Shown: positions 1-5,205, counted from the stretch's first letter. The stretch: 5,205 nucleotides of DNA from Ardenticatenia bacterium (GCA_026983935.1 JALSTC010000066.1:1-5205), one strand, 5' to 3'. Numbers and translations: made by a program. The notes: generated by a model from the sequence alone, not told the origin.

Positions 1-60
1 GACACTGTATTTATCGGTGCAGGTGGGCGGCCTGATCGCGTGCTGTCCGCCAGAAAAATT

Positions 61-70
61 GTGATATCAC
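61..70. promoter_or_regulatory. 10-bp perfect palindrome upstream of ugd
   Basis: GTGATATCAC is an exact palindrome centred about 39 nt before the ugd ATG. Symmetry does not extend into the flanks. Its position would suit an operator, but I could not identify a convincing -35/-10 pair around it. A 10-bp palindrome can also occur by chance, so regulatory function is only a possibility. The rest of positions 1-103 shows no gene I can support. Confidence 0.2.
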
Positions 71-103
71 GTTCATTTCATAGGGAAGGCAGAAAGAAGG
101 CAT

Positions 104-1426
104 ATGAAGAACATCTGTGTTGTCGGTGTGGGTTATGTGGGCATTGTGACGGCGGCGGCATTCTCCGACCTGGGGAACCGTGTCATTGCGCTGGATATCA
201 GCGAGGAAAAGATCGAGAAGCTGCGCCAGGGAGTGATGCCCATCTTTGAGCCGGGGCTGGCCGAAATGGTCGAGCGCAACGTCTCCGCCGGGCGCTTGAG
301 CTTCACGACCAGCTATGAAGAAGGTCTGAAGGATGCGGAGTTCGTCTTTATCTGCGTGGGCACGCCGGAAGGCGTGGATGGCGAGGCCGATCTGCAGTAC
401 GTCCGCATGGCGGCAGAGAGCATCGCTGAAACGATGGATCATCCGCTGATCATCATCAACAAGAGCACCGTACCCGTCGGCACCGGGGACTGGGTGGCGG
501 ATATCGTCCGCGAGCACCAGCCGCAGCCGATTGATTTTGCCGTGGTGAGCTGCCCGGAATTCCTGCGGGAAGGCGCGGCCATCAGCGATTTTCTCAATCC
601 GGATCGCACTGTGCTGGGATCGGAAAATCGCGAGGCAGCAGAAGCAGTGGCGCAGCTTCACCTGCCGCTGCGTGCGCCCATTGTGGTCACCGATCTGCGC
701 ACGGCGGAGATGATCAAGTACGCTTCCAACGCTTTCCTGGCGACCAAGATCAGCTTCATCAATGAGATCGCCAACATCTGCGAGAGCCTCGGTGCGGACG
801 TGGAAGAAGTAGCACGCGGCATGGGCTTCGATAAACGCATCGGCCCGCGCTTCCTCAACGCCGGGATTGGCTACGGGGGATCGTGCTTCCCCAAGGATGT
901 CAAGGCGCTGGCTTATATGGCCCAGGTGCGGGGCAAGCATCCGCAGCTCCTGCACGCCGTGATGGACATCAACGAATACCAGCGGAAGGTGGCCGTGCTC
1001 AAGCTGCGTGAGCTGCTCGATGACACGCTGGAAGGCCGCACAATCGGCCTGCTGGGACTGGCCTTCAAGCCTGGCACGGATGATCTGCGCGAAGCACCGG
1101 CGCTGACGATTGCTGAGCTGCTGCGTGAAGCGGGCGCGAAGGTGCGCGGCTACGACCCGGTGGCCATGGAGAACGTGGCCCGCAGCTATCCCTGGATCGA
1201 ACTGGCAAATAACGCCTACGAACTGGCGGAGGGCTGTGATGGCGTCATCGTGGCGACCGAGTGGAACGAGTTCAAGCAGTTGGATATGCCCCGTCTGCGT
1301 GATCTGATGAAGCAGCCGGTGCTCATTGATGGGCGCAACATCTACGATCCCGTACAGATGCGCGAATTTGGCTTCAAGTACCGGGCCATCGGGCGCGGCT
1401 ACAACGGCGAAGGGCCGGAAGCCTGA
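104..1426 (+). CDS. ugd: UDP-glucose 6-dehydrogenase (UDP-glucose/GDP-mannose dehydrogenase family)
   Basis: Predicted cytoplasmic enzyme that oxidises UDP-glucose to UDP-glucuronate with two NAD+, feeding capsule, exopolysaccharide or glycan synthesis. The 440-residue product has the usual family length and all three domains. The N-terminal Rossmann domain opens with GVGYVG (residues 8-13), and STVPVGT starts near 121. PEFLREG (151-157) carries the family's conserved glutamates. The central helical domain has K205 and N209 in EMIKYASNAF. The catalytic cysteine is C261 in GYGGSCFPKD, and the C-terminal UDP-binding domain has FKPGTDDLRE from 321. Every residue expected for catalysis that I can place is present. 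The ATG is preceded by AGAAGG only 3 nt away; no better in-frame start exists. The gene stands alone, converging on the serine hydrolase gene. GDP-mannose or UDP-ManNAc dehydrogenase are less likely given the motif match to the UDP-glucose enzymes, but substrate is inferred. Confidence 0.95.
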   Translation: MKNICVVGVGYVGIVTAAAFSDLGNRVIALDISEEKIEKLRQGVMPIFEPGLAEMVERNVSAGRLSFTTSYEEGLKDAEFVFICVGTPEGVDGEADLQYVRMAAESIAETMDHPLIIINKSTVPVGTGDWVADIVREHQPQPIDFAVVSCPEFLREGAAISDFLNPDRTVLGSENREAAEAVAQLHLPLRAPIVVTDLRTAEMIKYASNAFLATKISFINEIANICESLGADVEEVARGMGFDKRIGPRFLNAGIGYGGSCFPKDVKALAYMAQVRGKHPQLLHAVMDINEYQRKVAVLKLRELLDDTLEGRTIGLLGLAFKPGTDDLREAPALTIAELLREAGAKVRGYDPVAMENVARSYPWIELANNAYELAEGCDGVIVATEWNEFKQLDMPRLRDLMKQPVLIDGRNIYDPVQMREFGFKYRAIGRGYNGEGPEA

Positions 1427-1464
1427 GGTTTCAAGGCATCTTTTGTCGGGCTGAGGGTACTTTT

Positions 1465-1495
1465 CGGGTGCGGGGCTTTGCTCCGCGCCCGTTTT
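1465..1495 (+). terminator. Rho-independent terminator of ugd
   Basis: A GC-rich hairpin pairs 1465-1476 with 1480-1491 around a TTT loop: 12 pairs, two of them G-T. It is followed at once by TTTT (1492-1495), about 40 nt after the ugd stop. The T tract is also present before the stem (1461-1464), so read from the other strand the stem is followed by A residues and would be a poor terminator there. The last T belongs to the stop codon of the convergent serine hydrolase gene. Confidence 0.8.
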
Positions 1496-2616
1496 CATTC
1501 ATTCAGCAGTGCCCGCACAGCGTCGGCAAGCTGCGCCCACAGTGCAGGCGGCGGGCTGTCCGTGTTAGCAATGTAGATGGCCACACGATCGCTGCGCGGC
1601 ACGGCCATCAACTGTGCGGCAAAGCCCGGCACATTGCCGAAATGCCCCACGATCCCCCGCCCTTCCCGGGCCACACCCAGCCCATAAGCCATCCCACCGA
1701 TCGGTTCCACAAAATCCAGCATCTCTGCCAGTGTCGCCGCATCCGAAAACAGCGCACCGCTGAAAAGCGCATGGGCAAAGGTGATCACATCCGGCGCAGT
1801 GGAGACCAGCCCCCCGCCGCACCAGGATTCGGTCGCGTTCCAGCGGGTGACATCGAACAGGTCGCCGTGCTGCAGTGTGTAGCCGTGCACAGGCGGGATT
1901 ATCGGCGGTTCAAAGTCCGCCAGGTAAGTATGACGCAGGCCCAGCGGCTCGAATATCCGGCGGTGATAGGCTTCGGTGACGGACGTGCCGCCCGCCGCCT
2001 CGATAATCATGCAGAGCAGCGTGTAGTTGGTGTTGCTGTAATGCCAGCGGCCCGGTGCTCCCGGCGAGAAATACGGATCGTGGAAGAGGGCCATGTCAAT
2101 CAGCTCACGCGGCTCCCAGACTCGATCCAGGTTTTGCGCGGCAGCCGGCAGCGCTGCCATATGGCGGAAGTACGCATCTTCTCGATAGTTGTAGATGCCG
2201 GAGGTGTGATTCAGGAGCTGACGCAGGGTGATGCGGTCGCCTTCCGGCAGCCGCTCCGCCACGTTCGGCAGCCAGCGTCCGAGCGGATCATCCAGGGACA
2301 GCGCCCCTTCCTCCATCAACTGCAGGACAATGGTTGCGGTGAACATCTTGGTGATGCTGCCGATGCGGAGTGCATCATCCGGCTGCATGGGCGTGCCTGC
2401 CTCCAGATCGGCCAGCCCGCCTGCGCCCGCAAAAGTGCCCTGCGGCGTATCCAGCCACAGCACCAGGCCGGGGACAGCCGGATCGGCCACGGTGGAATCA
2501 ATCAGTGCCTGCAATGAGGTGATGACGTCTGGCGGCAGGTCATGCGGCCCCTGCGCCACTACTGGCGAGATGCTCAGCAGGCAGCCGATCAGCAGGATGA
2601 TGCACAGGCGTTTCAT
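1495..2616 (-). CDS. Exported serine hydrolase, beta-lactamase / class C-like esterase fold
   Basis: A 373-residue protein of the broad serine beta-lactamase-fold family (class C beta-lactamases, DD-peptidases, esterases). The catalytic SxxK is S87-I-T-K90, the YxN motif is Y193-S-N195, and the third motif is H325-F-G327 in GHFGNVPG. The family-typical LLNHTSG lies at 134-140. The N-terminus (KR, a hydrophobic stretch, then PVVAQ) looks like a signal peptide cleaved after about A21, so the enzyme should act outside the cytoplasmic membrane. The third motif is HxG rather than the KTG of classical beta-lactamases, which favours an esterase or peptidase over antibiotic resistance; the substrate is unknown. 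It lies 13 nt after the ferredoxin stop with no visible Shine-Dalgarno sequence, so translation probably depends on coupling or a weak start. The signal peptide supports this ATG. Confidence 0.9.
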   Translation of the reverse strand: MKRLCIILLIGCLLSISPVVAQGPHDLPPDVITSLQALIDSTVADPAVPGLVLWLDTPQGTFAGAGGLADLEAGTPMQPDDALRIGSITKMFTATIVLQLMEEGALSLDDPLGRWLPNVAERLPEGDRITLRQLLNHTSGIYNYREDAYFRHMAALPAAAQNLDRVWEPRELIDMALFHDPYFSPGAPGRWHYSNTNYTLLCMIIEAAGGTSVTEAYHRRIFEPLGLRHTYLADFEPPIIPPVHGYTLQHGDLFDVTRWNATESWCGGGLVSTAPDVITFAHALFSGALFSDAATLAEMLDFVEPIGGMAYGLGVAREGRGIVGHFGNVPGFAAQLMAVPRSDRVAIYIANTDSPPPALWAQLADAVRALLNE

Positions 2617-2629
2617 GTCAGGGTGGACG

Positions 2630-2857
2630 CTAAATCCCCGAATCGCGCCGCACGATCGCGCCGATAGGGCAGGCCGAGAGACAGACCATGCACCGGCGGC
2701 ACAGGCTCATATCAATGAAAGGCGGTTCATCGGGGTCAATCTTGCGGATGGCATGAGTCGGGCAGACCCGTGTGCCGAGGCAGCGGCGGCAGGCATGGCA
2801 GATTTGCGGGTCTATCTCAAGGATGATGGAGTCGCGTGCGGTGCCTTCTACGGTCAT
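2630..2857 (-). CDS. Small dicluster 4Fe-4S ferredoxin-type protein
   Basis: A 75-residue cytoplasmic protein with two 4Fe-4S cysteine motifs, so a probable electron carrier or small subunit of a redox enzyme. The first motif is C20-x2-C23-x2-C26-x5-C32-P; the second is C53-x2-C56-x2-C59-x3-C63-P, the classical spacing. In known dicluster ferredoxins the last cysteine of each motif ligates the other cluster, so all eight ligands are present. The first motif is two residues longer than usual before its CP. Both motifs contain CRRC, giving a basic surface near the clusters. The start is supported by AGGGA 9 nt upstream and by an extended -10 promoter just before it. It is followed 13 nt later by the exported serine hydrolase gene, a likely co-transcribed partner with no obvious redox link. 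The redox partner cannot be told from this window. Confidence 0.88.
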   Translation of the reverse strand: MTVEGTARDSIILEIDPQICHACRRCLGTRVCPTHAIRKIDPDEPPFIDMSLCRRCMVCLSACPIGAIVRRDSGI

Positions 2858-2883
2858 ATGGCTGTTTCCCTGCCTTCGCCGCC

Positions 2884-2892
2884 ATTATACCA
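2884..2892 (-). promoter_or_regulatory. Extended -10 promoter for the ferredoxin-serine hydrolase pair
   Basis: Read on the minus strand the sequence is TGGTATAAT, an exact TGnTATAAT extended -10 element, 26 nt before the ferredoxin ATG. No good TTGACA-like -35 lies at 16-18 bp, which fits the reduced need for a -35 at extended -10 promoters. Transcription would start near 2877, giving a leader of about 20 nt that contains the AGGGA ribosome binding site (2867-2871). It lies in the 74-nt gap after the patatin gene, where I see no terminator, so read-through from the patatin gene may add to expression. Confidence 0.65.
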
Positions 2893-2931
2893 CCTGCGAC
2901 CGGCCCTGCAGCATGTTTTTGGGCTTCGTCT

Positions 2932-4077
2932 TTATGCGCCGAAGTGCCGCCGGAAGGCATGTTCGGCGGCGCGGTAGCCCAGCGCGATCAGGTCGCGGCT
3001 CGCCTCTTCGTCATAGTCTATGATCCGGGCCACAGGCAGGAAGTCACGCGGCGCGACGATGACATCTTTCACAAAGCGGTAGCGGCGCTCGATTCGTCCT
3101 TCCGCGATCTCCTGTGCGGCGCGTTCGTTATAGGCGCGGGTCAGCTTCAACCGCGTGCGGAAGGATGCCAGCAGTGCCCAGTCCAGCGTCCAGGTCATCG
3201 CCTCACCAAAATCGCGGGGCAGCGTGCGGCGGCGTGCGGGCGGCTGTTCGCCCTTCTCCCACCAGGGCGTCATCAGCACCACGACGATTTCCATCGGCTC
3301 GTCAATAGGCCGGTCGCGCACGGCATCCAGCGCCGGGCCAAGCGGCGTGTTGGCTACCACTGCCCCGTCCCAGTACACTTCGCCGTCGGTGTCTTTCGTC
3401 CAGGGATAGAGCAGCGGAATGCTGCAACTGGCAATGATGCGGTTGACCGTGATCCCGGTGTAGACGTCCTCTCGCAGCAGGCCCGTCTTGCGGCTGATGA
3501 TGTCCCGGTTGCTGAAGATCGTCAGTTCGCCGGTGTAGACATTGGTCGCGCTGATGAGCAGCGTGATTGGACTGGCGGCCAGCTTTTCGTCTGTGATGCC
3601 CAGCCGTGTGAGCACGGTCTGGCGCAGCGGCCCGGTATCCAGCAGGTTGTTCCAGCGTCCGATCAGGCGTTCGCTCAGCCAGGCGGGCAGCAGCGGCAGC
3701 GGCGGCCATGATTCCGATGCCGGGGGCGAGGTGGCGATCTCCGGCGGCACAGTCGGCAGGCGGACGCCCAGCATGTGCTTGTAGATCAGGTTGGCGACCC
3801 AGCGGGAAAGTGCCCGCATCCCCGGCGGGATGCCTTCCACGTCGTGCTCACGGAGTGAGAGCCAGAAATCCACCAGCTCATCACCGGAAAGACCCTGAGC
3901 GATGGCCGCGCCGTTCACCGCGCCGATGGACGTCCCGACGATGATATCCGGCTGCCACGCACCCTGATGATCGGTGTCCACCCCTGGTTTTTCCGTCTGG
4001 CAGAGGTATTTGTAGACGCCAGCATGGAATGCGCCGCGCCCGCCGCCGCCAGATAGAATCAACGTGCGAATGGTCAT
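2932..4077 (-). CDS. Patatin-like phospholipase / lipid acyl hydrolase
   Basis: A 381-residue patatin-family serine hydrolase, expected to cleave acyl chains from phospholipids or related esters. The Ser-Asp dyad is visible. The oxyanion-hole motif SGGGGRGAFHAG spans 9-20, the nucleophile elbow is GTSIG with S50, and the catalytic aspartate is D237 in YWDGAVVANTPL. ITLLISATNVYTGELTIFSN (171-190) and IIASCSIPLLYPW (214-226) are further family-like core segments. Residues about 105-135 form a proline-rich stretch that may be a lid or loop. The C-terminal 110 residues are charged and largely helical-looking, without recognisable domains. There is no signal peptide, so the protein is probably cytoplasmic or membrane-associated. 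I chose ATG 4077 over an in-frame TTG eight codons upstream because AGGGGAG sits 5 nt before the ATG and the family motif then begins at the usual distance. The lipid substrate is unknown. Confidence 0.9.
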   Translation of the reverse strand: MTIRTLILSGGGGRGAFHAGVYKYLCQTEKPGVDTDHQGAWQPDIIVGTSIGAVNGAAIAQGLSGDELVDFWLSLREHDVEGIPPGMRALSRWVANLIYKHMLGVRLPTVPPEIATSPPASESWPPLPLLPAWLSERLIGRWNNLLDTGPLRQTVLTRLGITDEKLAASPITLLISATNVYTGELTIFSNRDIISRKTGLLREDVYTGITVNRIIASCSIPLLYPWTKDTDGEVYWDGAVVANTPLGPALDAVRDRPIDEPMEIVVVLMTPWWEKGEQPPARRRTLPRDFGEAMTWTLDWALLASFRTRLKLTRAYNERAAQEIAEGRIERRYRFVKDVIVAPRDFLPVARIIDYDEEASRDLIALGYRAAEHAFRRHFGA

Positions 4078-4082
4078 GTCCG

Positions 4083-4089
4083 CTCCCCT
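4083..4089 (-). promoter_or_regulatory. Ribosome binding site deciding the patatin start
   Basis: On the minus strand AGGGGAG ends 5 nt before ATG 4077. It would lie inside the coding sequence if the upstream TTG at 4101 were used, so it argues for the shorter protein. Its first base is also the last base of a 6-bp stem in the leader (4089-4094 with 4107-4112). Confidence 0.7.
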
Positions 4090-4128
4090 GCCGTGCGGCA
4101 ATCAGTACGGCATCGGGGGCCTTGTCCT

Positions 4129-4149
4129 GCTTCCTGCTGGCAGGAAAGC
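4129..4149 (-). repeat. Inverted repeat in the predicted patatin leader
   Basis: The arms TTCCTGC (4131-4137) and GCAGGAA (4140-4146) are perfect complements with a 2-nt spacer; GC..TT/AAGC outside extends the pairing with one bulged base. On the plus strand it is followed by AAAAA, and on the minus strand a T tract precedes it, so it is not a standard terminator in either direction. If transcription starts near 4160, this hairpin would form close to the 5' end of the patatin mRNA. A second stem (TGCCGT 4089-4094 with ACGGCA 4107-4112, 12-nt loop) sits next to the ribosome binding site. Confidence 0.5.
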
Positions 4150-4166
4150 AAAAATGCCCCCTGCGC

Positions 4167-4195
4167 ATTGTGGGAGTAACGGAGAAAAAAGTCAA
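4167..4195 (-). promoter_or_regulatory. Sigma-70-type promoter for the patatin gene
   Basis: On the minus strand TTGACT (4195-4190, five of six matches to the -35 consensus) is separated by exactly 17 bp from CACAAT (4172-4167, four of six matches to the -10 consensus). Transcription would begin near 4160, giving a leader of about 80 nt with two inverted repeats. The promoter lies in the 150-nt gap downstream of the aldolase-like gene, so the patatin gene need not depend on transcription from that neighbour. Confidence 0.5.
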
Positions 4196-4227
4196 ATCGG
4201 CTGCCGGAGCGGATGCGAATGGAGGGC

Positions 4228-4911
4228 CTACCCGGATATGCGCTGTCGGTCGGCCCGGCCCTCAAAGGTGAACGTTGCCCAGTCCCGCTCGAAGCCGTCA
4301 ATGGAGGCCTGCGTCAGGCTGCTTTCGAAGAGCTGCTGGAAGACGTCGTAGAACACCACAATGGCATGTGCCCCGGCCAGCAGCGACGCCTCTGCCTGTA
4401 CGGGTGTGCGCACGCTGGCCGCCGCGATCTTTGTCTCAATGCCGTGCATGTTGTAGAGCTGCGCAATGCTGCGCACCAGCCCGACGGCGTCCTGCCCCGC
4501 GTCTTCGATGCGGCCCACATACGGCGCGACATAAGACGCGCCAACTGCCCCGGCCATGAAAGCCTGGTTGAGTGTGCAAACGGCAGTCACCAGCGGCCTC
4601 ATGCCCTCTTTTGCCAGTTGTGCCGCGGCTTTGATGCCTTCGTGCGTGGCCACCAGCTTGGGGAAAATGCGGTCGGAGATTTTGCGCAGTGCCGCCATCT
4701 CCGCCAGAAATCCCGCCACGTCGGGGCCATGAAGCTGGACGTAAACGGGCACCTCCACCCGTCGGGTGACCTCGGTCACCACGTCTTCCAGCGTGCGCCC
4801 GTCCGCCGTCCAGCGTGCGATCAGCGTCGGATTGGTGGCGATTGTCGCCGCCAGCCCGCTTTCTGCCGCTGCCACAACTTCGTCAATTGTCCCGGATATC
4901 CACAGTTCCAA
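4228..4911 (-). CDS. Transaldolase-family protein, fructose-6-phosphate aldolase-like
   Basis: A 227-residue protein matching the short transaldolase subfamily (FSA/TalC type, about 215-220 residues), cytoplasmic class I aldolases forming a Schiff base with a ketose donor. The lysine is K85 in IFPKLVATHEG, the same number as in E. coli FSA. Also aligned are the TNP motif (26-28), Q59, T109 in VTAV, Y131 and R134 in YVAPYVGRIE, and S166 in AAASVRT. The notable difference is at the end of the first strand: FSA has ELYLD with catalytic D6, whereas this protein has ELWIS with S6. Aldolase or transaldolase activity may therefore be altered or lost. The start is TTG, chosen because AGGGAGG lies 7 nt upstream and the first strand begins directly after it. 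It is divergent from an RbsD/FucU-like gene, which suggests a sugar-related role; the substrate is unknown. Confidence 0.85.
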   Translation of the reverse strand: MELWISGTIDEVVAAAESGLAATIATNPTLIARWTADGRTLEDVVTEVTRRVEVPVYVQLHGPDVAGFLAEMAALRKISDRIFPKLVATHEGIKAAAQLAKEGMRPLVTAVCTLNQAFMAGAVGASYVAPYVGRIEDAGQDAVGLVRSIAQLYNMHGIETKIAAASVRTPVQAEASLLAGAHAIVVFYDVFQQLFESSLTQASIDGFERDWATFTFEGRADRQRISG

Positions 4912-4918
4912 TGGAATT

Positions 4919-4925
4919 CCTCCCT
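4919..4925 (-). promoter_or_regulatory. Strong ribosome binding site for a TTG start
   Basis: On the minus strand AGGGAGG lies 7 nt before TTG 4911. No ATG or GTG in frame is better placed, and the protein then begins MELWIS, aligned with MELYLD of fructose-6-phosphate aldolase. The pair fixes the start of the aldolase-like gene. Confidence 0.75.
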
Positions 4926-4932
4926 GTTACCT

Positions 4933-4960
4933 TTGACCGATCACCGGCCACGACTACAAT
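4933..4960 (+). promoter_or_regulatory. Sigma-70-type promoter for the RbsD/FucU-like gene
   Basis: TTGACC (4933-4938, five of six matches to -35) and TACAAT (4955-4960, five of six matches to -10) are separated by 16 bp. Transcription would begin near 4967, leaving a leader of about 75 nt before ATG 5042. The -35 lies only 21 nt from the start codon of the divergent aldolase-like gene, and the -10 overlaps a possible -10 for that gene on the other strand. Confidence 0.6.
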
Positions 4961-4963
4961 ATA
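4958..4963 (-). promoter_or_regulatory. Possible -10 element for the aldolase-like gene
   Basis: On the minus strand TATATT matches five of six bases of the -10 consensus, and the predicted leader would be about 40 nt with the strong AGGGAGG site. No good -35 lies at 16-18 bp, so this call is weak. It overlaps the -10 element of the divergent gene. Confidence 0.3.
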
Positions 4964-4975
4964 ACGCAGGTTGTT

Positions 4976-4994
4976 CTTTGTGGGGGACTTTGTG
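4976..4994. repeat. CTTTGTG direct repeats
   Basis: CTTTGTG occurs at 4976-4982 and 4988-4994, 12 nt apart start to start, just downstream of the predicted transcription start of the RbsD/FucU-like gene. A spacing near one helical turn fits two half-sites of a regulator, but chance is not excluded. Confidence 0.3.
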
Positions 4995-5002
4995 CCGTTC
5001 TC

Positions 5003-5026
5003 TGTCCAGCCCCCTCCGTGTCCAGC
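5003..5026. repeat. TGTCCAGC direct repeats
   Basis: The 8-mer TGTCCAGC occurs exactly at 5003-5010 and 5019-5026, 16 nt apart start to start, in the leader of the RbsD/FucU-like gene. The second copy ends directly before the AGAAGGA ribosome binding site. It might be an operator, a leader RNA element or a small duplication. Confidence 0.35.
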
Positions 5027-5041
5027 AGAAGGATAAAGGCC

Positions 5042-5205
5042 ATGTTGAAGTCAAAACTGATTCACCCCACCATCCTGGAAACACTCGGCGGATCCGGGCA
5101 TGGCGGTAAAGTGCTGATCGCTGATGGCAACTATCCGGTTTCCACCCGTGCACATCCCGCCGCCCGACGGGTCTATCTCAACCTTATGCCCGGCAAACTG
5201 ACCGT
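5042..5205 (+). CDS. RbsD/FucU-family sugar pyranase/mutarotase, N-terminal part (cut by window end)
   Basis: The first 54 codons of a gene that continues beyond the window; family members are about 140-150 residues. RbsD/FucU proteins interconvert anomeric or pyranose/furanose forms of free sugars such as ribose or fucose in the cytoplasm. The signature is SGHGGKVLIADGNYP: H20 and D28 fall at the same numbers as the catalytic His20 and Asp28 region of RbsD (GH..D....D). The following RVYLNLMPG resembles the second strand region. The sequence looks closer to FucU (GHGD) than to RbsD (GHTD), but the D of that motif is G22 here. The ATG has AGAAGGA at 5027-5033, 8 nt upstream. It is divergent from an aldolase-like gene, so a shared role in sugar use is plausible. 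The exact sugar cannot be assigned. Confidence 0.8.
   Translation, partial: MLKSKLIHPTILETLGGSGHGGKVLIADGNYPVSTRAHPAARRVYLNLMPGKLT

Noticed and set aside
11..1498. A 495-codon open frame on the minus strand opposite ugd
   Set aside because: It lies almost wholly antisense to a gene with every expected UDP-glucose dehydrogenase motif, is rich in histidine, arginine and alanine in the way of a shadow frame in GC-rich DNA, and has no recognisable domain.
1468..2517. A 349-codon open frame on the plus strand opposite the serine hydrolase
   Set aside because: It begins in the ugd terminator hairpin, is antisense to a convincing hydrolase with all three catalytic motifs, and its product has no recognisable motif.
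2581..2616. Lipoprotein signal in the serine hydrolase (LIGC, C12)
   Set aside because: The cysteine is too near the N-terminus for a typical lipobox and the hydrophobic stretch continues past it to PVVAQ, which suits ordinary signal peptidase cleavage.
1495..2616. Antibiotic-resistance beta-lactamase
   Set aside because: The fold and SxxK/YxN motifs are shared with many esterases and peptidases; the third motif is HFG rather than KTG and nothing in the context suggests resistance.
2836..3711. A 291-codon plus-strand frame opposite the patatin gene
   Set aside because: The composition is that of a shadow frame, and the minus-strand patatin with Ser-Asp dyad explains the region.
4078..4101. 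Longer patatin-like protein starting at TTG 4101
   Set aside because: The extra eight residues would contain the ribosome binding site of ATG 4077, and the family motif is normally close to the N-terminus.
4129..4154. Hairpin plus A/T tract as a terminator of the aldolase-like gene
   Set aside because: On the minus strand the T tract comes before the hairpin, and on the plus strand it is followed by A residues; neither orientation fits a Rho-independent terminator.
4196..4218. Short imperfect stem downstream of the aldolase-like gene before a T6 tract
   Set aside because: Only about 3+3 pairs around a C-C mismatch, with several bases before the T tract, so too weak to call a terminator.
4213..5109. 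A 298-codon plus-strand frame opposite the aldolase-like gene
   Set aside because: It runs through the divergent promoter region and into the RbsD/FucU-like gene in another frame; no domain is visible.

Overview
The window is a compact, GC-rich bacterial chromosome segment with five complete protein genes and the start of a sixth. I see no RNA gene, mobile element or CRISPR array. The protein set and style (small dicluster ferredoxin, secreted beta-lactamase-fold hydrolase, patatin-like hydrolase, short transaldolase-family aldolase) would suit a Chloroflexota (Anaerolineae-like) genome. That placement is an impression from protein style, not a database result.

Layout, left to right. A UDP-glucose 6-dehydrogenase gene runs rightward (104-1426) and ends at a strong hairpin terminator. 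Converging on it from the right is a leftward pair: a two-cluster 4Fe-4S ferredoxin (2857-2630), then, 13 nt later, an exported serine hydrolase of the beta-lactamase/esterase fold (2616-1495). A perfect extended -10 element lies just upstream of the ferredoxin. Further right, also leftward, are a patatin-like phospholipase (4077-2932) with its own promoter and a structured leader, and a transaldolase/fructose-6-phosphate aldolase-like protein (4911-4228) that starts at TTG. A 130-nt divergent promoter region then separates the aldolase from a rightward gene cut by the window edge (5042 onward), whose N-terminus is clearly RbsD/FucU-like (sugar pyranase/mutarotase).

Functionally the window looks like ordinary housekeeping and accessory metabolism rather than one system. 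The dehydrogenase would supply UDP-glucuronate for surface polysaccharides. The divergent aldolase-like/mutarotase-like pair suggests handling of a free or phosphorylated sugar. The patatin and serine hydrolase genes are separate hydrolytic activities. The points most worth a second look are: the aldolase-like protein keeps the Schiff-base lysine but has serine where the family's catalytic aspartate normally lies; the ferredoxin has an enlarged first cysteine motif and probably shares a transcript with an exported hydrolase; and the divergent sugar-gene promoter region has overlapping -10 elements and short direct repeats. I did not find a convincing undescribed multi-gene system.
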